64,000 bases of DNA from an uncultured Bacteroidaceae bacterium (GTDB taxonomy: Bacteria; Bacteroidota; Bacteroidia; Bacteroidales; Bacteroidaceae). The notes beneath the pieces are model-generated. The model searched no databases. It was given only the letters and a program-made list of their open reading frames with translations, and was not told the origin of the DNA. Location: NCBI GenBank assembly GCA_905233765.1, contig CAJOCU010000013.1, positions 1 through 64,000 of the forward strand, given 5' to 3'. This document shows positions 1 to 8,804 of this stretch, piece by piece (positions within the stretch are counted from its first letter, which is position 1; the number at the start of each line of letters is the position of its first letter). Made by a program: the position numbers and the translations under genes.

Positions 1-65
1 AACAGAAATCATGAAAATTGCCGCATAACGATATATCTATCGAAAATCCTCAATGCAAAAAGAAA

Positions 66-102
66 AAAAGAGGATGTGCCTATTTTGACACACCCTCTTT
101 TC
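66..102 (-). terminator. Rho-independent terminator after small membrane gene
   Basis: Minus strand reads GAGGGTGTGTCAAAATAGGCACATCCTC followed by TTTTTTTC, just 3' of the ORF ending at 123. Confidence 0.7.
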
Positions 103-122
103 TATGACAGTGCTAACTCGAG

Positions 123-440
123 TTAGAAGAGAGCGCGGATAGAGGAAATGACACGAAGGATAAAGATAATAGCGCAGGGAACGCCCAGGACGCAGAAGAT
201 CCACCACATGACACTATACATTGTCGTGTGTATCGGTGCCTGAAGGTAAATACCGTCAAAGAACCACGAACGGACCCAATTGTACGGGACCCATCCGCCA
301 TGGAACATTCCAGCGAACCATCCATACTCTTTTCCACCCTCAATCGAGAATATCCATACAAGGAGGAACACAATGGCCAAGCCAAATAGGTTGCCAATAA
401 ACGACGCAACCGCTGTTGATTTTTGATCTAATTCAGACAT
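123..440 (-). CDS. small membrane protein, 105 aa, 2-3 predicted TM segments
   Basis: ORF with hydrophobic stretches (LFGLAIVFLLVWIF; MWWIFCVLGVPCAIIFIL); starts 36 nt after the upstream DUF4062 gene on the same strand. Confidence 0.6.
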   Translation of the reverse strand: MSELDQKSTAVASFIGNLFGLAIVFLLVWIFSIEGGKEYGWFAGMFHGGWVPYNWVRSWFFDGIYLQAPIHTTMYSVMWWIFCVLGVPCAIIFILRVISSIRALF

Positions 441-476
441 AATTAAAATAATTTAGGGTTAATAATTAGTGATTAT

Positions 477-3371
477 TTAATGACTATTTTTCTTTGCCTC
501 TTCGATTTTATTAATGAACGATGTAGGGGTGTCGGCTGACAAATTCAAAGCTATAGCTGACTGCTGCCATAAACGAGCCATTTCTAGGGCCTCGTCATAG
601 CGCGAGAACTCGAAGTAAAGATGAGATAAACTTACTAGAACAAGCATTGTATTCATCTTATCAATGCCATTCGGAAGGACCATATCACGTTGAACCTCCA
701 TCACAGATAATGCCAGAGTCATCGCATCCTGCTTCTTAAGACTGCACGCGAGATCAGCATATACCTTAATTATAGCTACATTATCACTATCGTATAGCAT
801 ATGAGCATCCATCAGATTGATACAATGATGCATGATGTCAAAAGCCTTTTGTAAATCTCCTTTTGCCTGAAATGCCTTTGCGAAAAAGAGGACGTATTCT
901 ATAACAGGGTCGGTTCCATCCCAATCATTGTACACCGCTATTATGTCATCATACTTCTGTTCATTATATAGAGCCTGGAGTTTAGTCACCTGATTCACCC
1001 TGCCACGCGTTAAATCATCTGCCCTACCACCAGCCTTATTATAGACCCATTGCACATCTTCCGTCTGTTTGAAGAAGGAAGCTACGTAAGACCAACGTTT
1101 ATACATTTCCTCTTGCTCCTTAAGTAGAGACCGCGATAAGACATCTTTATAGATGGTTCGAATCAATGGTGATTCGGGTGAATAAATATTAAGCCGTTTT
1201 AGGGCAGGCGAGAGGTCCGGATGCGGAGCTAAGCGCATAGTATATTGGTGCTTGTATAGAGCCCTCCAATAATCAAGACGTTCGGACTCACTAAAGTAGA
1301 CATCTGCACGTATATAAGTGACCCATTCATATAGTCTTTGGTAATCCCCCAACTGTAGATAAACCCATGGTAAAACCCTTGCCTGCTTTTGCAGGTTTTC
1401 AGTATCTTTTGAGCACTGATAAGAGTCACTTCCCCCCATAAAATCCGTATGGGGTATACAGACATCAAGCAGCCCCTCAAAATAATCTATGATAAGACGA
1501 CCAACCTCTTTTCTCTTATCTGGCAAAACACTTGAGATGGCTTTATAATGGGATTTTGAAGGTAAGTAATAGAGTTTCTCTTTCATCTTACATAGCCCCA
1601 ACACATATGGACGAATCATGGCCCACTGTAATGGTTTTGGAGCAAAAGCCCCATTGATTTCCTCTTCTGACAAGCCCTTGGGAACTAAATAAAGGGCCAT
1701 TAACACCTGAACTGCAAGTTGTCCCCCTTGTTCTTCGTCAAACTGTTCTAAAATGTTCTTGATCAATAAACGGAACACGTCATCTTGATTTGCAACATTG
1801 GAGAGGTCTGTGATGTATTTGTCAAGTTCCTCGTATGAGCCAAAACAGACCATTAAATTCAGAATATGCGACAACAATTCAGGGCTACCACTAATATTGG
1901 AAGATGCGAGTTTTTCACTCTGCCGCCCTTCTTCATCAAGGGCCTTTCCATATTGTTGTAAATAATTGGTTATGTACTGACGAGCCTGGCTCACATATAA
2001 ATTTTTTATCTCCAACGATTCTGCTTTCATAACGCTTTGCAAATGTAGTTGAGCTTTTGTATTTAAAGACGCACTACATATTAGACGAATTTGTGGAAGG
2101 TTAGAAAGCGCATTCAACAAGACCTGTTCATCACTTGTCATGGAATCCAGATTATCCAGTACGACATAAATGGGATGTGATAACCTTTTCTTAAGCTTTT
2201 TCGCTAATAACTTATATCTCTTGACTGATGAATAACTTGTAATAGATGTCATTGTATCCTGGTACGAATCGGATAGGTATTCCATCGCTTTTTCTCTGTT
2301 TCCCAACGCATATCGAAAACTGAAAAAGAACACTTTAATCATCATACTTATCATCCCCCATATCATGGAGAACAGGCATCCCCACATCTCCTCGTTTTCG
2401 CTCTGCTTACGAGTTTTCACGCCTATTGCTTCCAATAATTCGACTAGAATATAATCGAAAGTATTGTCAACAGTTATCATCTCGAGCCAATCAAAATATA
2501 TTACAACAGGCTGACTAGGAGCTTTACGTAAGCGCTGGACAAAATAAGCAAGAGCATAAGACTTTCCACGTCCGCGATAGCCCGTGACGCTCAACCACTT
2601 TTTGTCAAATGACTCCACCCAACTATCAAAAGAAGAGTCATACCGACTGAGATCAAAAAGGGACTTTGAGCGACCTGCAAGAATAGCCTCTTGTCTTACC
2701 ACTTCTTTATCGAAAGATTCTGTTACTGTTTCAGGGTATTCTTGGTCTAGAAATGCTTTTAAATCATCTAGCACAAAAGCACCCAAATCTGCAACATTGT
2801 CATACTCGCGTACAGGAAAGCGCTCTTGCTGACGAATTTTCGTCCTCAGGGCTATCAACTTCTTCTCTTTTGTGGAATTCGGTTGTTCTTTGAATTCTGA
2901 TTTAACAACGACCTTATCCGAGCGCAAATAGAATGCAGCGTTGACCTTTGAATCATCAGGAGATGCGTCTTTCAATGCTCCATATTGCATTTCCATTTCC
3001 GTGATGCTCATTCCTTCTTCAAGAGCTTTGTTTAACCATGGGTACTGGCGTTTAATGCTTTCGCCCATTTCTCCCAAATCCTCATTAGAAGGAACCCATC
3101 CATATCGATTGCCAACAATACCTATAAAGAAAGGACGAGAATTATCTATCTCCCTCAAACAAGTTTCTATAACACGCCCCTGTTTGGCAGCACTTTCGGT
3201 AATACCCCAACGTAAGTCCAAGGGAACAAATTCAACATCCCTTTTTTGACATAATTCTTTAATTTGCGGAAATATACGCGTCAATGTTTCGCGTTCCTCA
3301 TTCATATCTGCAAATGTAGAAGAAATAAACAACCGTAGTTGTCTATGGCGGTGAGCATGACTCGTATTCAT
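477..3371 (-). CDS. DUF4062 domain + STAND/NACHT-like P-loop ATPase + TPR-like C-terminus
   Basis: N-term RLFISSTFADMNEERETL...VPLDLRWGITE...CLREIDNSRPFFIGIVGNRYGW (NPHP3/TEP1-type DUF4062); Walker A GYRGRGKS; Walker B-like YVVLDNLD; helical-repeat C-term. Confidence 0.8.
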   Translation of the reverse strand: MNTSHAHRHRQLRLFISSTFADMNEERETLTRIFPQIKELCQKRDVEFVPLDLRWGITESAAKQGRVIETCLREIDNSRPFFIGIVGNRYGWVPSNEDLGEMGESIKRQYPWLNKALEEGMSITEMEMQYGALKDASPDDSKVNAAFYLRSDKVVVKSEFKEQPNSTKEKKLIALRTKIRQQERFPVREYDNVADLGAFVLDDLKAFLDQEYPETVTESFDKEVVRQEAILAGRSKSLFDLSRYDSSFDSWVESFDKKWLSVTGYRGRGKSYALAYFVQRLRKAPSQPVVIYFDWLEMITVDNTFDYILVELLEAIGVKTRKQSENEEMWGCLFSMIWGMISMMIKVFFFSFRYALGNREKAMEYLSDSYQDTMTSITSYSSVKRYKLLAKKLKKRLSHPIYVVLDNLDSMTSDEQVLLNALSNLPQIRLICSASLNTKAQLHLQSVMKAESLEIKNLYVSQARQYITNYLQQYGKALDEEGRQSEKLASSNISGSPELLSHILNLMVCFGSYEELDKYITDLSNVANQDDVFRLLIKNILEQFDEEQGGQLAVQVLMALYLVPKGLSEEEINGAFAPKPLQWAMIRPYVLGLCKMKEKLYYLPSKSHYKAISSVLPDKRKEVGRLIIDYFEGLLDVCIPHTDFMGGSDSYQCSKDTENLQKQARVLPWVYLQLGDYQRLYEWVTYIRADVYFSESERLDYWRALYKHQYTMRLAPHPDLSPALKRLNIYSPESPLIRTIYKDVLSRSLLKEQEEMYKRWSYVASFFKQTEDVQWVYNKAGGRADDLTRGRVNQVTKLQALYNEQKYDDIIAVYNDWDGTDPVIEYVLFFAKAFQAKGDLQKAFDIMHHCINLMDAHMLYDSDNVAIIKVYADLACSLKKQDAMTLALSVMEVQRDMVLPNGIDKMNTMLVLVSLSHLYFEFSRYDEALEMARLWQQSAIALNLSADTPTSFINKIEEAKKNSH

Positions 3372-3389
3372 AGGGTATAATCAATTTTA

Positions 3390-3410
3390 TACATTTTCCG
3401 CCCCAAAAGT
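3390..3410 (-). promoter_or_regulatory. Bacteroidetes -7 box TACTTTTG followed by GGGGCGGAAAA
   Basis: Minus strand TACTTTTGGGGCGGAAAATG, upstream of the DUF4062 ATPase start; same sequence style as at 8660-8684. Confidence 0.55.
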
Positions 3411-3508
3411 AGTGATAAATATTAAAAGAGAAGAATAAAAAAGAGGAAAAATTGGGGCTAATGCTAAAAAACGAGGGAGAAGAGAGAAAAAAGGTCCCCG
3501 AAGCAAAA

Positions 3509-3539
3509 AGCGAAACCAATCAGCTTGATAAGTTTCGCT
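3509..3539 (-). terminator. Rho-independent terminator
   Basis: Minus strand AGCGAAAC-(15 nt)-GTTTCGCTTTTTG, 3' of the degenerate DUF4062 gene. Confidence 0.7.
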
Positions 3540-3639
3540 CTTTATTATGACCGTGCTAACTTTATTAGAGTGCGATAGAATATCCAAATTTCCTTATCAG
3601 TATTCATACTTATACTTATTCAGAATATTAAATATTATA

Positions 3640-6354
3640 TTAGGTGAAATTGTGTAATGTCCCACCCATCTCTTGGACCAACTCTTTATAAATCCCATTC
3701 TCTCGTTCTATGGCCTTTATTACATCATTATCTGCTGTTTCAACAATTTTCCTTGCATAGGGAAGATTAAGATAACTTCCTATGCGGACTGTTCTGCTAT
3801 CATATAATTTACCAAATAATTTCTTGTAAGCATAATTATGAAGAGCATGAGCCCTCCCATACTGAAAAGAAGAACCACCATAGGAGTGCCAGGCTGTTAT
3901 TTTGGCCCATTCTGCTTGATGCAGCATTCTCTCCCAATCATGGCTCTTAAAACTTAAAAAAGCACATGCCATATAAAAATCGTAATATAGAGGGTCTGCA
4001 ATGCTAGTTGTGGCAAACGTATCTTGTTCGATTAAGAGATTTAGTAAGTGAGCAGCTTGAACTAGTCCGTTTCCCGTTGTCTTAAAAGCTAAAACATGGC
4101 AGATGCTCAAATATAATGTCTTGAAAGCATTTTTATATTTATCCGAATCATAGAAATCTTCCATTAAATCGAAAATAATCATTGTTTCCTTTAAAGCATC
4201 TTCCAATTTTTCTTCCTCTATAAAAGCATTTGCTCTAACAAAACGTTTCTGTAATATCTCTTCTTTAGAACCTGTGACTCTATTTAGAATGCCAGTTATG
4301 CTGTTGACGGCTTTTGAAGCTCTGCCTTCTGCAAGAAATGCATTTGCTTCCATTATTGATGACTGGGTCTTGTTTTTTTGTATTAGAGCAAGTTGTCTGT
4401 AACACCATGCTAGATCTTGTGTCCTGTTAAGGCTTTTTGCAGTACGTATAAGTCTATAGTAATATATTTCCTTGGACTCAAAAGGAATATCATTTATAGG
4501 TTTCCCTAACAATAGTTGTGTCGAATAAGAAAAAGGAATATCTTTAAAATGAGACCATAATAAAGTATGGTAATGGCTAGGAAGTAACTTTGAGGTTTCT
4601 GGTGAGAGTAAAACAGACAACACGCGTTGCTTCATCAAACTAACATCCTCTCCCATTTCGAAGGGAAGATGCCAAATAAAAAGATAAATTGATGCTATTG
4701 AAGAAGACATCTCTTTTAAACGATCTTGTTGTTTGTACCACCATTCAATCATGTGATAACCAATATTTGCAATTCCCGATGTCCCATAATTCAGCTTCAC
4801 GTCATTACACCATCCGCTTTGCATAAGCCTTAATTTTGAAATATTCCCATGGCAAAACTGTAGAACCCATGGTCGAATAATTGCCCATTGCGCCATTGAT
4901 ATTTGACAAGCTTCAAGAAAATCACTTTCGCTAATACCTTCATCACCATGCATAGCCAAAACTATCAATGCACGTGCAGAACAACCTTGTAAATGGTTTT
5001 GGCTAAAAGTCTTATCTCCATCGCACATTAATAGATAAAAGATAGACAATGTCGTTTTTGTCAATTCATCAATTCGATCGTTAAGTTTTTCGTGGGAACC
5101 AAAATTAATAAGGGAGTTTAAAAGAATGGAGAGTGTTGCAGGATTGCTGTCTTGTATTTTCTGACGTTGTTCATCTGTAAATCTTTTTCCATATAGTTTT
5201 GTGAAATTGATTACAAATTCACTTTGTATTCTCCCTGAAAGACCATGTTGGTTAATAGTGTCACAATGGTGAATCTGCATAGTATCAGCAAAAGAGCTTT
5301 CACTAGCAGCAAATATAAAATGAGTGTTTTCAGACATTGATAGCCTCTAATCCAACAGCATTTCTGTCTGTTCAAAATCGAGAAGGGACGCATTGTCTAT
5401 AGCTATCATTGACCACTCATCTTCAGGAATTTTATTTTCGCCCAATTGCATGAAAGCAAAGAAATCATCCATCAAATCTTTAGTGGGATCTGCACTTTCA
5501 AAATCATAATACAAAATCCTATGGGAGGGATTCTTTTCTCGCATATATTTTGTCGTCACAGCTAGATTATTTGACGTACCAGACCCTGAAGCCCCTGTGA
5601 TAAGTAGCAAACCATATCCATTTCGTTTCCACTGTTCCATATTCTGTTCGATATTGGGTAATTGGAATAAAGTAAAAGAATGGCGCTCTAAAGCAGCTTC
5701 ATGGCGTTGAAGAATTGAGGTCTTAAGATCGCTTCCTTCTTCAGGGAATTCCCTTTTTATCATCGAAATGAGTTCTTGGAGCAGAATGTTGCCTAATTCC
5801 TTAGCCGAAGTATATATGTGAACGGGATAATCCTTTTGATGTATAATCTTTTGCCTAAGACAATTTAACTTCTTATATGCTAATGAATCTCTAACTTCAT
5901 AATACTCATTTGGTAATTGTACTTCATCAGACTTAATAAAAAAAGATGCATTTGGACAGGCCTTATCCCGAAGTGCAGCGTAATCCATCTCTATTTCAGT
6001 CATACTGGCAGATTCAGCAATTTTCGACTTCAGCCACTCTATATTTTGAGAAACAGAAGGACGGCTTGAAGATAATTACTTTTCCGTAGGCATCCATCCG
6101 TATCTATGTCCAATGATTCCAATAAAAAAAGGACGAGAATTGTCAATTTCTTCCATGCACGAAGCCAATACCAACCCATTACGGCTTTCTTCTTCTGTAA
6201 TACCCCATCTCAAATCTACTGGCATGAAATTCAAGAAACGTTGTTCGCAGTAATCTCGGATTTGTGGAAATATGATGGTATTCAGATAGTCACGCTCCTC
6301 ATTCATATCACGAAAGGTGGAAGAGATAAAAACTCGTATTGTTCTTGATTTCAT
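3640..6354 (-). pseudogene. second DUF4062-STAND ATPase gene interrupted by two in-frame stop codons
   Basis: ORFs 6076-6354, 5347-6003 and 3640-5337 are all in one frame and align without a frame break to the 477-3371 product; TAA at 6076-6078, TAG at 5347-5349; Walker A reads GASGSGTS (K to T). Confidence 0.8.
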
Positions 6355-6415
6355 AAATACTTGGTTCTAATTTAATTCTTCGTTTTGATATTGTTGAATC
6401 TATACTATGAATAAA

Positions 6416-8647
6416 CTAATCCAAATAGTATTTCTTTCGCTCTTCAGGAGTCAAAGGCCTTTTCTTGAACCGCTCGCGTGTTTGGTCTATCAGTTCTTGG
6501 AGAGGGAGGAAGTCCCAGATTTGTGTCTTGAAGCGAGTGCTAGCAATAATCCGCCTTCCATCTTGAGAGAAGTGCGCTTTGTCAAAGAAACCACACTCAA
6601 CAGAATAAACTATATCTCCAGTCAGAGCTTCCTTAATTTTTATCAAGTCCTGAGATGTGCCTATCAGTTTGTAGAAGCCATCAGGGCTGTAATCTTCGCA
6701 ACAGATGTCTTCTGGGACATCGATTCCTCTATCAATAAATGGGTCAAAGGAAGTAGCATTCTCAAAATCAGATATTCTAATGGTTCCATCTACAGAATAA
6801 CTGACCATTGAATCTGAATCAGATGCTACAGCAATAGAAGTTATTTCATCATCATGATTGACGAGCGTCTTTATCAACTCCATTTTCTTTGAATCCCACA
6901 GGTCAACGCTCTTCTCTGAAGCTGTAATGATGTAACGATAGTTGCTACTAAAGAATGCTCGATATGAACTGCGTAGTTGCATACTTATCGTTTCTTCAAC
7001 CTTGCCTGTATCAGAATCTATCAATGCCAAGGAGTCATTGCATCCGACCATTATCTGGCTCTCATCTACATTAAAAACAGCTGAATACAAACCATTTAAT
7101 TCCAACTCCTTACTATACAAGAGCTTCCTTTGGGGTATATCCCAAACAGCGATATATTGCGGAGATAAGAGAGCCATTCCTGCTACTATCAGTTTTTTTC
7201 CAGAAGGACTTAAAGACAATACTTTGTTTTGGAAAAAAGGAGATTCCAATGCGGTCTGGAGTTCGCCTGTCTCAGTATCCCAAATGAGAATGGTCCTTGA
7301 GGTCCCTATTGATGCTAGCACCCTCCCATCTGCACTTATAGCTATGTCTGTGCTATATGCAACCCTTGTCTTATTATCATCCACTTCCAGATTTTGCACA
7401 GGCCCTGCAAAAAAATGGAAGGGATCATCGCCCGTCTGTTTCGACGGAAGGACACGTTTTTCCTTCGGTGTCGTTTCAAAAACAGACAATATAGCATCAA
7501 GTCGCTGACCTGTATTAATAGTCATTGGCTCGCTCTTAATTATCAGATTGGCGATAACCTCTTTTAATGATTCCTCATAAATTGAGTGAATCAGTTTTCC
7601 TGTTTGCGCGTTCCAGATCCGAATATATCCGTCTTTAGCTGTAGAAATGAGATGCTCTTCATTCGGTGAATACAACACCTGAAGGACACGCTCTGTGTGT
7701 CCTTCAAGCACCCTTTCAACAGTACCATCTTTCCTGTCCCAGATTCTAATCTTGTGATCGTCAGATGCCGAGGCTATCTTTTGACCATCAGGACTTATGG
7801 CCACAGACGTGGCCTTATGTTTGAGGCTATAGACTGGAGCGTCAACAGCTACTCGCAAAGCGTATTCGGCCTCCGCCACTCTAGGTCGTTCTGGAGAAAG
7901 AAGATTGTGGGGCAAAGCCTCTAACGCCAGCAATTGAGCCATATAACCATCTGTGCGTGAGAGGGCGATGGCCTTTTCTGCCAACAGGCGGCTATGAATC
8001 TTTAGCAGGTTATCCCTCTGTTCTTTAATCCTTTGTTCCTCTTCCGCTTTCTCCTTCTCATATCTTTGCCAAAGCATATCAAACCCTAAGCCAAGCATTC
8101 CTGCAACAATCTTCACAACAGCAGCATCGCGACCTTTGTCATTAATGTCACCCTGCTTGTTGTTACCTTTAGGCAGTGGGCAGTCCTTACAGAGTCGCTG
8201 TGGGCCGTCCTTGTATTCCTTCACATTGGCGCCTAAACGTTCGTTATCATCCGTGAGACCGCGCAATGCTGCTGGCAAACACTCCTCATCGGGATTCTTG
8301 GAATAGGCGACACCGTCAACAATGAAGGGGAAGATCTTATCTGTCTTACCCATTCTGATGAACTCCTCCACTTCTTTGTTCACCCAAGGTGATTGTGCGG
8401 AATGAGGTGAGCATACGACAATGAGATTCTTTGAACTTTCCAGTGCCTGATGGATCTGCTGAGGAAGGTTGCCAGCACTCAATTCATCAATATCTCTGAA
8501 TATAGGTCGCAAATCCTGTGGCAGGTCATCTCGTCCGTTCAAGGTCATGGGCAGATGGTAATGCTCCAACTCATGTGCCAACCACTTAGCCCACTCCTCA
8601 TCGTGTCGAGTGTAACTGATAAAAGCAAAATAAGCTTTGTCCGTCAT
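6416..8647 (-). CDS. TIR domain - WD40 beta-propeller protein
   Basis: N-term KAYFAFISYTRHDEEWAKWLAHELEHY...SPHSAQSPWVNKEVEEF (TIR); C-term WD repeats (VLEGHTERVLQVLYSPNEEHLISTAKDGYIRIWNAQTG). The ORF track start at 8674 is a TTG inside the -7 box, so ATG 8647 is used. Confidence 0.85.
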   Translation of the reverse strand: MTDKAYFAFISYTRHDEEWAKWLAHELEHYHLPMTLNGRDDLPQDLRPIFRDIDELSAGNLPQQIHQALESSKNLIVVCSPHSAQSPWVNKEVEEFIRMGKTDKIFPFIVDGVAYSKNPDEECLPAALRGLTDDNERLGANVKEYKDGPQRLCKDCPLPKGNNKQGDINDKGRDAAVVKIVAGMLGLGFDMLWQRYEKEKAEEEQRIKEQRDNLLKIHSRLLAEKAIALSRTDGYMAQLLALEALPHNLLSPERPRVAEAEYALRVAVDAPVYSLKHKATSVAISPDGQKIASASDDHKIRIWDRKDGTVERVLEGHTERVLQVLYSPNEEHLISTAKDGYIRIWNAQTGKLIHSIYEESLKEVIANLIIKSEPMTINTGQRLDAILSVFETTPKEKRVLPSKQTGDDPFHFFAGPVQNLEVDDNKTRVAYSTDIAISADGRVLASIGTSRTILIWDTETGELQTALESPFFQNKVLSLSPSGKKLIVAGMALLSPQYIAVWDIPQRKLLYSKELELNGLYSAVFNVDESQIMVGCNDSLALIDSDTGKVEETISMQLRSSYRAFFSSNYRYIITASEKSVDLWDSKKMELIKTLVNHDDEITSIAVASDSDSMVSYSVDGTIRISDFENATSFDPFIDRGIDVPEDICCEDYSPDGFYKLIGTSQDLIKIKEALTGDIVYSVECGFFDKAHFSQDGRRIIASTRFKTQIWDFLPLQELIDQTRERFKKRPLTPEERKKYYLD

Positions 8648-8659
8648 ACACTTTAGGTT

Positions 8660-8684
8660 AGTTTTCCGCCCCAAAGATAGGGAG
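8660..8684 (-). promoter_or_regulatory. -7 box TATCTTTG + GGGGCGGAAAA
   Basis: Minus strand CCTATCTTTGGGGCGGAAAAC upstream of ATG 8647. Confidence 0.6.
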
Positions 8685-8772
8685 AATAATTAAAAGAGAA
8701 GAATGAAAAGGGAAAAATTAGGAGTGAAGAGAGAAAAAAGGGGAAAAGACAACATTGTCAACGAAAAAAGTG

Positions 8773-8780
8773 TACCTTTG
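8773..8780 (+). promoter_or_regulatory. -7 box TACCTTTG
   Basis: TAnnTTTG match 25 nt upstream of ATG 8805. Confidence 0.6.
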
Positions 8781-8804
8781 TCGCCACAAAAGGAATGCAG
8801 GAAC

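Noticed and set aside
3387-3587. 66 aa ORF between the two STAND genes
   Set aside because: Spans a terminator hairpin and promoter region; translation is likely fortuitous.
3640-6354. Genetic-code reassignment or stop-codon recoding as explanation for the interrupted STAND gene
   Set aside because: Two different stops (TAA, TAG) in one gene plus a lost Walker A lysine fit decay better; other genes in the window use these stops normally.
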